In this document: one piece after another, positions 1 through 6,543 of the stretch
How the letters are laid out: each line of letters begins with the position of its first letter
Numbering within the stretch: the stretch's first letter is position 1
From: CAZLMF01 sp964560565
GTDB lineage: Bacteria > Bacillota > Clostridia > Oscillospirales > Ruminococcaceae
Direction of reading: 5' to 3'
Length of the DNA stretch: 26,236 nucleotides
Assembly: GCA_964560565.1 (NCBI GenBank)
Contig: CAZLMF010000016.1
Coordinates: forward strand, 1-26,236
The notes under the pieces: model-generated
The model's database searches: none
What the model saw: only the letters and a program-made list of their open reading frames with translations
Told to the model about the DNA's origin: nothing
Program-made: the position numbers and the translations under genes

Positions 1-432
1 CAACTCATGCTTTGTGCCGTCAACCGTAACGTTGCTCTCCTCCATTGCCTCAAGGAGTGCTGATTGGGTTTTAGGCGAGGTGCGGTTAATCTCATCCGCA
101 AGCAGAATATTGCACATTACAAGCCCATCACGATATTCAAAGCAGTTAGCTTCCTTATTGAACATTGTAAAGCCTGTTATGTCCGATGCCATTACATCGG
201 GGGTGAACTGCGCACGCTTGTAGGTAAGCCCAGTTGCATGGGCGAGTGCCATAGCAAGAGTTGTCTTCCCAACTCCGGGAACGTCCTCAATTAGAACATG
301 GCCACCTGACAACAGCGCAACCACTATCATTTTCACCTGTTCACGCTTGCCTAAAATAACCCTGCCAATTTCATTGACAATGGAATTCACCTTGCGCTGA
401 CCTATCTCCATTGTTTCGGTAATTTGCTGCAT
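1..432 (-). CDS. MoxR-family AAA+ ATPase (3' end outside window)
   Basis: This is the first 144 codons of a MoxR-type AAA+ ATPase; the rest runs off the left edge. In this family the ATPase acts as a chaperone-like factor that assembles or activates partner proteins, often VWA- or DUF58-domain proteins encoded just downstream. Visible are the N-terminal ILGKREQVKM segment, Walker A (DVPGVGKTTLA, about residues 50-60), the FTPDVMASDITG segment, and Walker B with the following Asn-Arg (LLADEINRTSPKTQSALLEAMEE). The ATG at 432 is preceded by GGAGGTAACT, an ideal ribosome binding site, which fixes the start. The gene diverges from the SGNH esterase and has its own promoter at 475-503. The function beyond the family is inferred, because the downstream partners lie outside the window. 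Confidence 0.93.
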   Translation of the reverse strand, partial: MQQITETMEIGQRKVNSIVNEIGRVILGKREQVKMIVVALLSGGHVLIEDVPGVGKTTLAMALAHATGLTYKRAQFTPDVMASDITGFTMFNKEANCFEYRDGLVMCNILLADEINRTSPKTQSALLEAMEESNVTVDGTKHEL

Positions 433-474
433 AGTTACCTCCAAAGCCATAATAAAAATAAGAGATTACAGATA

Positions 475-503
475 AGTATATCATTTCTTGCAAAAACATA
501 CAA
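475..503 (-). promoter_or_regulatory. Predicted sigma-A promoter of the moxR-type gene
   Basis: On the minus strand, TTGTAT (plus 498-503) is followed after 17 bases by TATACT (plus 475-480). The bases TGA directly before the -10 give an extended TGn element. The start codon is about 45 bases downstream. The -35 matches consensus in only three positions, so the extended -10 probably carries much of the strength. Confidence 0.6.
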
Positions 504-525
504 GTACAAAGTTGCAACACTTGAC

Positions 526-554
526 TTGTTTTTCGTAATAAAACGCAGTATAAT
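526..554 (+). promoter_or_regulatory. Predicted sigma-A promoter of the SGNH esterase
   Basis: A perfect TATAAT at 549-554 lies 17 bases after TTGTTT at 526-531. A better -35 hexamer, TTGACT, sits five bases further upstream at 521-526, but its 22-base spacing is too long. The GGAGGT ribosome binding site at 572-577 follows, with ATG at 584. Confidence 0.6.
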
Positions 555-583
555 TTACTTGAATATATTTTGGAGGTTAAATA

Positions 584-1210
584 ATGAACTTTCTTAAAAA
601 AGACGATACTATTTTGTTTCAAGGTGACAGCATTACTGATTGCGGCAGACTTTACGGCGATAATGGCTTAGGCTTCGGATACGTTGCACTTATCACCGCA
701 CAACTGCAATCGAAATATCCCGAGCTTGGGCTTAAAATACTCAACCGTGGCGTTAGCGGCAACCGTGTGGTTGACTTGCAGGCACGCTGGCAGGAAGAAT
801 GCATTGACCTTGCTCCCGATGTCCTAAGCATTTTAATCGGTGTCAATGATACATGGCGCAAGTTTGATGATGACGACGAAACTTCTGCTGAAAAGTATAA
901 AGAGGGATACCGTGACCTTCTTACTAAAGCATTAGCCGCAAATCCTAACCTAAGGCTTATAATTCTTGAACCCTTTGTCCTACCATTTCCCGATGACCGC
1001 AAGCAGTGGAGGAGCGACCTTGATCCGAAAATTACAGCAGGACGAGAGCTTGCGGTTGAGTTTGGCGCATTGTATGTCCCTCTCGACGGCATCTTCGCCG
1101 CTAAGCAAACTCAGCGCCCTGCGCAGTTTTGGGCGGCGGATGGTGTTCACCCAACCCTTGAGGGTGCAGGCGTAATCGCAAATGCGTGGCTTGATACAAT
1201 AGGAATGTAG
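584..1210 (+). CDS. SGNH/GDSL-family hydrolase (esterase or lipase type)
   Basis: A 208-residue hydrolase of the SGNH superfamily, which cleaves ester bonds in lipids or acyl and acetyl groups on carbohydrates. All four signature blocks are present: block I GDSIT with the nucleophile Ser16, block II NRGVSGNR with the oxyanion-hole Gly (about residue 56), block III GVNDTW with Asn88, and block V DGVHPT with Asp186 and His189 of the triad. The protein has no signal peptide, so a cytoplasmic location is likely. ATG 584 has GGAGGT seven bases upstream. The gene is transcribed alone, from the promoter at 526-554 to the hairpin terminator at 1223-1255. The compact size and the Trp after the block III Asp resemble rhamnogalacturonan-acetylesterase-like and lysophospholipase-like members. 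The substrate cannot be told from sequence. Confidence 0.92.
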   Translation: MNFLKKDDTILFQGDSITDCGRLYGDNGLGFGYVALITAQLQSKYPELGLKILNRGVSGNRVVDLQARWQEECIDLAPDVLSILIGVNDTWRKFDDDDETSAEKYKEGYRDLLTKALAANPNLRLIILEPFVLPFPDDRKQWRSDLDPKITAGRELAVEFGALYVPLDGIFAAKQTQRPAQFWAADGVHPTLEGAGVIANAWLDTIGM

Positions 1211-1222
1211 TTATACCAAATA

Positions 1223-1255
1223 AAATGAGCAGTCAGTAAAGCTGACTGCTCATTT
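1223..1255. terminator. Bidirectional intrinsic terminator
   Basis: A perfect 14-bp stem (1223-1236 pairing with 1242-1255; core ATGAGCAGTCAG) closes a five-base loop. The plus side runs into TTTGTTTA. On the minus side the stem is followed by TTTTATTT. It sits between the convergent SGNH gene and the DUF4015-like gene and can serve both. Confidence 0.88.
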
Positions 1256-1257
1256 GT

Positions 1258-2463
1258 TTATCTTAAATAATATTTCTCATAACCCATATCCTGCAAGGCT
1301 GAAATTATCTCTAGAATCTCCGCATCTGTAAGCCCTTCAGTTTCAATGCATGGCAGGATCTTAAGCTCCCCTGCAAGCTTCCCTATTTCTGTATAAACCT
1401 GCTTAACACGCTCCCCAAGCTTATCACTTAAGGCAATTGCATTCTCGCCGCTTATATAGGAGCTGCCAACTTCCGCATTATTGTAGGTAACTATAACATT
1501 TGCAGGTATAAGGTCAGTAGGACGGAAAATATCCTCTTCACCTTCTACTATGCGCTTTGCACTGGTTTCGACTACTATTTGAGCATCTGTTTCTGCTATT
1601 GCTTTTTGCCCCTCATTCAAGATGTTTAATAGCCCTGTGTGCCTATCTGAGGCACGGTATTTATCCCCTATCAGCGGATAATCAAGGCTGATAAACTCAG
1701 GGAAAATAAAGGTTGAGTATATTATGCTGTCAAAGCCACCCTCTGCAATTTCCTTTGCAATCCCTGCTACAAAGGTAGCAGACTCAGCGCTAAGAGGGTC
1801 AACCCAGCGTTTACCACCCTTTTCGGGTGTAGTATCTAGCCACGAGGTAACCCCGTTTGTAAACTTAATGCATATACTCTTATCAAAGGTGGTTGAAAGC
1901 GGATCCTGCATTGTATTTATTCTTGCGATTGCAGTTAGTCCTGCCGTTTTTATCTGCGCTGATATATCGCTTAGCTTGCGTGTGCCTGCGATTGCGGACG
2001 CTGTTTTAGCAAGCTCATTATTCGTGTCATAGAGGAAATAGCCTTTTTCGTCCTTGAGCATTACCACCGCGGCGGTATACCCATCATCAACAGCATTTTT
2101 TAGGTATGCATCAAGCTTTGTCGCATCAGAGGCAATATCAACAGGTACTTCCAAAATCAGCTGTTCCTCAACTGCTGTACCTGGCTCAGTGGCACTTGAG
2201 GATGGCACTTCATCCTGTGAGCTTGAATCAAGCGATTCACTTGGAAGTGAAGTCTGATCGGGTACAAATGAACTTATGTCGCTTGTGAGCTGCTCACGGT
2301 TGCGCAAAAACTCCATAATAGGCTTGCCCACTCCGTAACCAACAATAACCAGCGCACTTAGAACTACAACGGAAATAATCACCGATAGCACAGTTCTAAG
2401 CTTACTGCGCTTGCGGTAATGATAAATCTTTTTCGTGCGCTTGACCTTGCGACCCATTTTCAT
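1258..2463 (-). CDS. Membrane-anchored DUF4015-like putative glycoside hydrolase-fold protein
   Basis: A protein of about 400 residues with a very basic N-terminus (RKVKRTKKIYHYRKRSK), one transmembrane helix (about 24-45), a Ser/Glu-rich linker (about 60-95) and an extracytoplasmic domain resembling the DUF4015 putative glycosyl-hydrolase family. The match rests on the segment W-V-D-P-x-S-A-E-x-A-x-F-V-x-x-I-A-K-E followed by GGFDSIIYSTFIFPEF. Family members typically read GFDEIQFDYVRFP here, so the Asp is replaced by Ser250 and the Arg by Ile; catalytic activity is doubtful. It lies 30 bases behind the rnfA-like gene and is probably the last gene of that operon, ending at the terminator 1223-1255. 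The start is uncertain: ATG at 2463, or ATG at 2457, which has GGGG at better spacing. The family call is from memory. Confidence 0.68.
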   Translation of the reverse strand: MKMGRKVKRTKKIYHYRKRSKLRTVLSVIISVVVLSALVIVGYGVGKPIMEFLRNREQLTSDISSFVPDQTSLPSESLDSSSQDEVPSSSATEPGTAVEEQLILEVPVDIASDATKLDAYLKNAVDDGYTAAVVMLKDEKGYFLYDTNNELAKTASAIAGTRKLSDISAQIKTAGLTAIARINTMQDPLSTTFDKSICIKFTNGVTSWLDTTPEKGGKRWVDPLSAESATFVAGIAKEIAEGGFDSIIYSTFIFPEFISLDYPLIGDKYRASDRHTGLLNILNEGQKAIAETDAQIVVETSAKRIVEGEEDIFRPTDLIPANVIVTYNNAEVGSSYISGENAIALSDKLGERVKQVYTEIGKLAGELKILPCIETEGLTDAEILEIISALQDMGYEKYYLR

Positions 2464-2493
2464 ACCCCATTTCTATATCCCATTGTCTTAAAC

Positions 2494-3087
2494 TTATATA
2501 CCGGCACTATATCCCGATATGCCATAAAACGCCATTGATAAAATTCCAACATAAATCATCATTACAGGAAAGCCTTTGAATGCATCGGGGATAGCATTTG
2601 AGTTGAGCTTTTTATATCCTATAGATAAAAGATATGTTGCTAAAATGAATCCTATGCCTGTTCCAAGTCCAAATCCTATATATTCCAGTAAAGTTGACTT
2701 AGTGTAGTAATTGATAAATAGCGCACCTAGCACCGCACAGTTGAATGCTGAAAGGTGTACAAACTTTTTTATCTCCAAGAAAAGCTTATGCGCTACTCTC
2801 CACACAACTAATAATGTAATTATATACACCACGCCTATAATCAAGACATATATTAGCGGCATATATATATATGAGGAGTCATTCTCTCCAGGTTTTAGAC
2901 CGATAAAGTAAGCTATTATGCTTGAAACGGTTGTGATGAAGGTGATGATTACCCCAAAGCCAAATAATTCGCTTCTGTTTTTTGAGGCTGCAAACATTGA
3001 GCTTACGCCAATACCACGGCTAAAGACAATGTTTTCAGCAAAAATCGCAATAAGTGCAACGGATATTATCCTTGATAAAATTTCCAT
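2494..3087 (-). CDS. rnfA: RnfA-like membrane subunit (Rnf/Nqr family), one cluster-binding Cys missing
   Basis: A 197-residue protein with six predicted membrane helices, homologous to RnfA/NqrE, an inner-membrane subunit of the ferredoxin:NAD+ oxidoreductase (Rnf) ion pump. In the family two antiparallel half-repeats each give one Cys to an intramembrane [2Fe-2S] cluster shared with RnfE. The first motif, normally N-x-V-L-S-R-F-L-G-I-C-P, reads ENIVFSRGIGVSSMF, with Ser29 in place of Cys. The second, FNCAVLG, keeps Cys117. ATG 3087 overlaps the rnfE stop (TAATG) and has GGGAGGG upstream, so translation is coupled. No rnfB follows, unlike canonical rnfCDGEAB clusters; a DUF4015-like gene takes that place. 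Fold membership is clear, but redox function is doubtful. Confidence 0.87.
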   Translation of the reverse strand: MEILSRIISVALIAIFAENIVFSRGIGVSSMFAASKNRSELFGFGVIITFITTVSSIIAYFIGLKPGENDSSYIYMPLIYVLIIGVVYIITLLVVWRVAHKLFLEIKKFVHLSAFNCAVLGALFINYYTKSTLLEYIGFGLGTGIGFILATYLLSIGYKKLNSNAIPDAFKGFPVMMIYVGILSMAFYGISGYSAGI

Positions 3088-3725
3088 TAGTTTCCCTCCC
3101 TTTTCTGCTTATCGAATAGGGTGAGAATATATCGCAAAAACGCCGCTAAAATTCCAATTAGGATAAAGCCTCCAAAAGGCTCGGAAAGGGCAGGTATATG
3201 AACCACTATATTGACCTCGTTGCCCATTAAAGCGCCCTTGCCAAAAAGCTCCCTTATAGCCGCAATAAGAAGTATTGCTGCATCAAAGCCAACTATATTG
3301 CATGCCGCTTCTAACATCATTTTGCCCTTTGTAAGCTTAAAAAACCTTCTTTCAGATTTCGATACTATCAATCCATTTGTAATAGTCAACGGTAGAAAGA
3401 TTCTAAGCACAGTATCCTCTTGAAAGTCGAAAAGTGCCGCCATAGCCGCATACACAAGTGCTGCAATAATAACATATAAAATTATACGAACAGTATATAC
3501 AATATTGCGTGGTATATATGAAGCAACCATAATGGTTATAAATGTCACAAAGGTAAACACAAATGCATAGAGAAGCGTGTCCTGCAAATTATTTGCCACA
3601 ATAACGGCAGGTGCAATTATCATTCCCGACACCAGCACTGGATTTCGCTCAATAAGCCCCTCATACCAATTATGAATTCTTTCGGGCTTTGCAATGCTTT
3701 CTTTTATCTGCTCGTTACTGCGCAT
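3087..3725 (-). CDS. rnfE: RnfE-like membrane subunit (Rnf/Nqr family), both cluster-binding Cys missing
   Basis: A 212-residue polytopic membrane protein homologous to RnfE/NqrD, the pseudo-symmetric partner of RnfA. The family hallmark NPVLVQ-x-L-G-L-C-P reads NPVLVSGMIIAPAV, placing Ala38 where the cluster-binding Cys belongs. The second hallmark, normally V-N-C-I-I-L-G-R-A, reads ITNGLIVSKSE, with Gly118 instead of Cys. The N-terminal cytoplasmic helix (WYEGLIERNPVLV) and the membrane helices are otherwise typical. ATG 3725 has AAGGAGGG at ideal spacing and overlaps the end of the rnfD-like gene by 11 bases. The rnfG gene that usually separates D and E is absent. The motif comparison is from memory; the substituted codons themselves are directly visible. 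Confidence 0.87.
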   Translation of the reverse strand: MRSNEQIKESIAKPERIHNWYEGLIERNPVLVSGMIIAPAVIVANNLQDTLLYAFVFTFVTFITIMVASYIPRNIVYTVRIILYVIIAALVYAAMAALFDFQEDTVLRIFLPLTITNGLIVSKSERRFFKLTKGKMMLEAACNIVGFDAAILLIAAIRELFGKGALMGNEVNIVVHIPALSEPFGGFILIGILAAFLRYILTLFDKQKREGN

Positions 3726-4788
3726 TTTCGCCCTCCTTATTTTCCTCTATTTTCGTGAGCTCTTTAGGCTTCGCCTGCACTGCACAAACGCTTGCCCTTG
3801 TGCCTGAATCGAGGCATTCCTTGTTCTTTACCTCAAACTCTTGCAACTTGCGCTTTACAGCAGCAATTGGATGGAAAAAGCGTTTATCGAAGGAGTTACG
3901 CATTGCATTTACAATTAGCAGTGCAAACACAAAACTGTTTTCAAGCAGTCCAAAATGACGGTATGCAAAGACAAGCAACGCAAGGGCTATCCCCTGCCAA
4001 AACCTTCCCAGCCTTGTTTTAGGCATTGTAGTCGGGTCACTTGCCATAAATAATAGTCCAAAGAGAAAAATTCCACTTACAAGCTCGTAAGAAATGCTGT
4101 CAAGCATATTTAAGCTTTGCAGTCTTGGGAACAATGCCGCAAGCGCTGTAGTAGTTATAACTGCGCTTGAAAACGTAATACCAGATACAGTTTTTCGAGC
4201 AATTAGGAACACAGCGCACACAGCAAGTACTATTACGTGAGTCGCACCCATAGGCCCTACAAATCGCCCTAGCCATAGGTCTATATCCGATAATACAGGA
4301 AGTGAGCTTTGCTGTAAGGAATAGCCCAGTGAATGTGAGAGCGTACCGGCGAACTCGCCGCTTAGGGGTATGCTGTCAAAAGGTCTTGGGAACAATAGTA
4401 CCTGTTTACCCCAGCATAAAACAGCGAAAGCATATCCAACCGCAGTAGGATTAAAAATATAGTTTCCTGTGCCGCCAAAAACATGCTTGCCGATTGAGAT
4501 ACCTAAAAATCCTGCAAACATAAGCACAAAATATGGCACAGTAGCAGGCATAAGCAGTGTAAGAGTAAGCCCCACTACCACGCTGGAAAGCTCAAATTTA
4601 TATTTTTTGTGGCGCAATAGTGAGCATAATACATCCGTAATCACACATATTAAAATACTGGAAAGCGCAAGTGTAATCACTCTTGTGCCGTGAAAATAAA
4701 CCGCCATAACAAGGAGTGCCATAAGCGCAATCAAAAGGTCTATCATTTTTGAAGTTTCAGTTTTCGTATACCTGATCTTTTCGGACAT
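3715..4788 (-). CDS. rnfD: RnfD-like membrane subunit (Rnf/Nqr family) without recognisable flavinylation motif
   Basis: A protein of about 357 residues homologous to RnfD/NqrB, the ten-helix membrane subunit that normally carries covalent FMN on the Thr of an [S/T]GAT motif. Conserved parts are visible: GKHVFGGTGNYIFNPTAVGYAF, a GRFVGPMGATHVIVLAV segment matching the family's G-G-S-x-G-E-T-S region, and FMASDPTTMPKTRLGR. Where family members read DAVTGATPL, this protein reads DSIPLSGEFAGTL, so no acceptor Thr is apparent. A charged C-terminal tail of about 50 residues (FEVKNKECLDSG onward) is extra. The start chosen is ATG 4788, with AAAGGAT upstream, rather than the longer TTG form at 4812, which lacks a ribosome binding site. 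It is the first gene of the D-E-A operon and diverges from mecA. Confidence 0.87.
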   Translation of the reverse strand: MSEKIRYTKTETSKMIDLLIALMALLVMAVYFHGTRVITLALSSILICVITDVLCSLLRHKKYKFELSSVVVGLTLTLLMPATVPYFVLMFAGFLGISIGKHVFGGTGNYIFNPTAVGYAFAVLCWGKQVLLFPRPFDSIPLSGEFAGTLSHSLGYSLQQSSLPVLSDIDLWLGRFVGPMGATHVIVLAVCAVFLIARKTVSGITFSSAVITTTALAALFPRLQSLNMLDSISYELVSGIFLFGLLFMASDPTTMPKTRLGRFWQGIALALLVFAYRHFGLLENSFVFALLIVNAMRNSFDKRFFHPIAAVKRKLQEFEVKNKECLDSGTRASVCAVQAKPKELTKIEENKEGENAQ

Positions 4789-4868
4789 TGATCTACATCC
4801 TTTTCTCGCCAAAGACGAATATTTCTTTTGCAGTACTTAATATATAGTAAAATGGAGATGATATTCCT

Positions 4869-5444
4869 ATGCAAATTGAGGTTATTGGTGGAAACACCGT
4901 CAAGATAGTTTTAAATGAGCTTGATATGTCTGACTATGACATTTGCTTTGAGCGTCTAAGCTGCAAGGACCCTGAAACAAAACGGCTGCTTGTTGAGCTG
5001 CTTGCTCTTGTCCGTGCCCAGAAGAACATCGACCTTTGCACTGAAAAGCTCTATATCGAAGCTTTTCCGCGCAGTGATGGAGGCTGTATGCTTTATATTT
5101 CACCGCTTACCGACAATGCAGTTCATGCTGTAAAACCTAAAAGCAGCCCATATACTGGGTTGATATGCGAATGTGCAAGTCTTGATGCAATGCTTGCTCT
5201 TGGCAGTCAGCTTTACACAAGGTATAGCCATGTCCTCCATGACAGCCAGCTTTATATGCTAAACGGGCACTATCGCCTTGTTTTATACACATTTAGCCGA
5301 CTTGAGGAGCGTTTGTCCGCAACAATTCGTGAGTTTTCAAAAATAGTGGGCAGAGGGGACATCCACTGTGCAAGAACTGCCGAAACACATAAATGCATCA
5401 TCCCCAAGAACGCTGTCACAGTAATAGCTTTGCAGCTTGCCTAG
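4869..5444 (+). CDS. mecA: MecA-family adaptor protein
   Basis: A 191-residue protein of the MecA family (negative regulator of genetic competence), an adaptor that delivers substrates to the ClpC unfoldase for degradation by ClpCP. The N-terminal domain (MQIEVIGGNTVKIVLNELDMSDYDI) and the C-terminal domain (from about residue 88; GLICECASLDAMLALGSQL, then GHYRLVLYT) follow the usual two-part layout. It is somewhat shorter than the Bacillus protein of about 218 residues. ATG 4869 has GGAGAT nine bases upstream. The gene diverges from the Rnf-like operon across about 80 bases and meets rpe tail to tail with only 12 bases between stops and no visible terminator. ComEC also occurs in this window, so a competence-related role is possible but not shown. 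Confidence 0.8.
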   Translation: MQIEVIGGNTVKIVLNELDMSDYDICFERLSCKDPETKRLLVELLALVRAQKNIDLCTEKLYIEAFPRSDGGCMLYISPLTDNAVHAVKPKSSPYTGLICECASLDAMLALGSQLYTRYSHVLHDSQLYMLNGHYRLVLYTFSRLEERLSATIREFSKIVGRGDIHCARTAETHKCIIPKNAVTVIALQLA

Positions 5445-5456
5445 CGTAAATAAAAT

Positions 5457-6110
5457 CTACACCAGTGAGCGAATACGCTTTATTGCCTTTGCCATATCCT
5501 CGCTGCCAAATAAGTGAGTGCCCATAACAAGTAGATTTGCCCCTGCTTTAGTACAAAGGGGCGCTGTGGTATCATTGACTCCGCCGTCAACGCTTATTAT
5601 TATGTCGTATTCCTGCTCATCGCAGTAGTCATGCAATGTACGGATTTTATCGAGCACATCCTCACGCAGAGGTTGCCCTCCATAACCCGGCTCAACTGCC
5701 ATTAGAAGCACAAGCTCAAGCTTGTCTAAATATCTATAAATCTGCTGTGCAGGCGTGTCAGGTCTGATTGATATGCCTGCTTTTTTGCCGCACTGATGGA
5801 TAAGGTCAATGGTTTTATCGGGGTCGCAGTTGCTCTCTAAGTGAAAGGTTATCATATCCGCACCCATACGAGCGAACTCCTCAATTTGCTTTTGAGGCTT
5901 AGAAACCATCAAGTGCACATCAAAGGTAAGCCTTGTGTGTTTCCTTATAGCCCCCACAACAGGCATACCAAAGGAAAGGTTATCTACAAAATTACCATCC
6001 ATTACGTCAATATGTATCATGTCAGCGCCTGCAGCTTGTGCACGCTTAATTTCAGTTTCAAGCTGTGAAAGGTCAGCGCCAAGTATTGATGCAGAAACAA
6101 TTACTCCCAT
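5457..6110 (-). CDS. rpe: Ribulose-phosphate 3-epimerase
   Basis: A 217-residue TIM-barrel enzyme that interconverts D-ribulose 5-phosphate and D-xylulose 5-phosphate in the cytoplasmic pentose phosphate pathway. Family signatures are complete: N-terminal SASILGADLSQLE, the metal-binding HIDVMDGNFVDNLSFG, FDVHLMVSKP, MAVEPGYGGQ, and the C-terminal VDGGVN with the phosphate-binding VMGTHLFG. The start chosen is ATG 6110, preceded by GGAGGGGTGTAT; a longer GTG form at 6128 would place the ribosome binding site inside the coding region. It has its own promoter at 6144-6172 and is monocistronic, converging on mecA. The length is normal for the family. Confidence 0.97.
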   Translation of the reverse strand: MGVIVSASILGADLSQLETEIKRAQAAGADMIHIDVMDGNFVDNLSFGMPVVGAIRKHTRLTFDVHLMVSKPQKQIEEFARMGADMITFHLESNCDPDKTIDLIHQCGKKAGISIRPDTPAQQIYRYLDKLELVLLMAVEPGYGGQPLREDVLDKIRTLHDYCDEQEYDIIISVDGGVNDTTAPLCTKAGANLLVMGTHLFGSEDMAKAIKRIRSLV

Positions 6111-6143
6111 ATACACCCCTCCGGTCACAATAGTCTAACAATA

Positions 6144-6172
6144 ATTGTATAACATAATCTCGATAACGTCAA
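6144..6172 (-). promoter_or_regulatory. Predicted sigma-A promoter of rpe
   Basis: On the minus strand, TTGACG (plus 6167-6172) is followed after 17 bases by TACAAT (plus 6144-6149). The start codon lies about 35 bases further on. It lies downstream of the RNA terminator at 6257-6284, so rpe can be transcribed independently of the structured RNA. Confidence 0.78.
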
Positions 6173-6256
6173 TATTATTCGACTCAAATATACACGTTTT
6201 ATGAACAAGTTTACAATTAAGTTTTGTAAAGCAGTATTTTTAACTGGTAATAAAAA

Positions 6257-6284
6257 CGGTCATAGGTATAACTACCTATGACCG
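6257..6284 (-). terminator. Intrinsic terminator of the structured RNA
   Basis: A perfect 12-bp stem, CGGTCATAGGTA (6257-6268) pairing with 6273-6284, has a four-base loop and on the minus strand is followed directly by TTTTTATT. The plus-strand side has no T run, so it acts on minus-strand transcripts. It ends the candidate RNA about 140 bases before the rpe start. Confidence 0.87.
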
Positions 6285-6410
6285 CTCTTATATTAAGCAG
6301 GTAAGTTTACCGTTCTTTGCGAGCGGCAACAACGCGGGCTCCCCTGTGGATGCTACGATTTACGAAGCACCACCCGCGCCCTCACCCACGAGTTTCCCTG
6401 CTTAATGTCA
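6285..6410 (-). ncRNA. Candidate structured noncoding RNA, family not recognised
   Basis: In the gene-free stretch 6111-6543, a compact foldable element ends in an intrinsic terminator. A 10-bp closing helix (6292-6301 with 6397-6406, core TTAAGCAGG/CCTGCTTAA) encloses an inner CGCGGG/CCCGCG helix (6333-6338 with 6373-6378) topped by a TGGTGCT/AGCATCCA hairpin, and a second small hairpin, CCGCTC-GCAAA-GAACGG, giving a multibranched shape. It is more GC-rich than the flanks. The minus strand is chosen from the T run of the terminator. No good -35/-10 pair is visible upstream; the flank 6411-6543 is AT-rich and shows nothing else. Riboswitch and 6S-like identities were considered, but no consensus was recognised. 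Confidence 0.6.
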
Positions 6411-6543
6411 TAGTATGCAAATTAATTAGTTTAGCCACTGCTATTAAAACATAAATTTCGTGGTTTTTACTGAAAAAGTGTAAATCGGCGCAAAAATACG
6501 CTGTTTTCAGCTTGAAAATGCTAAAATAGCTTTAAAAAGTTTT

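Noticed and set aside
652..1092. A 146-codon minus-strand reading frame
   Set aside because: It is antisense to the SGNH esterase, whose motifs are complete.
4200..4300. MGAT in GPMGATHV of the RnfD-like protein as a possible flavinylation site
   Set aside because: It lacks the S/T at the first position and aligns better with the conserved G-E-T-S segment that follows the true site in RnfD.
4789..4868. Promoters for mecA and the rnfD-like operon in their shared intergenic region
   Set aside because: The AT-rich stretch contains partial -10-like hexamers on both strands, but none has a good -35 at proper spacing.
6481..6543. Short inverted repeats behind the DHHW gene as a terminator
   Set aside because: The repeats are AT-rich, competing and not followed by a clean T run, so no terminator is claimed.
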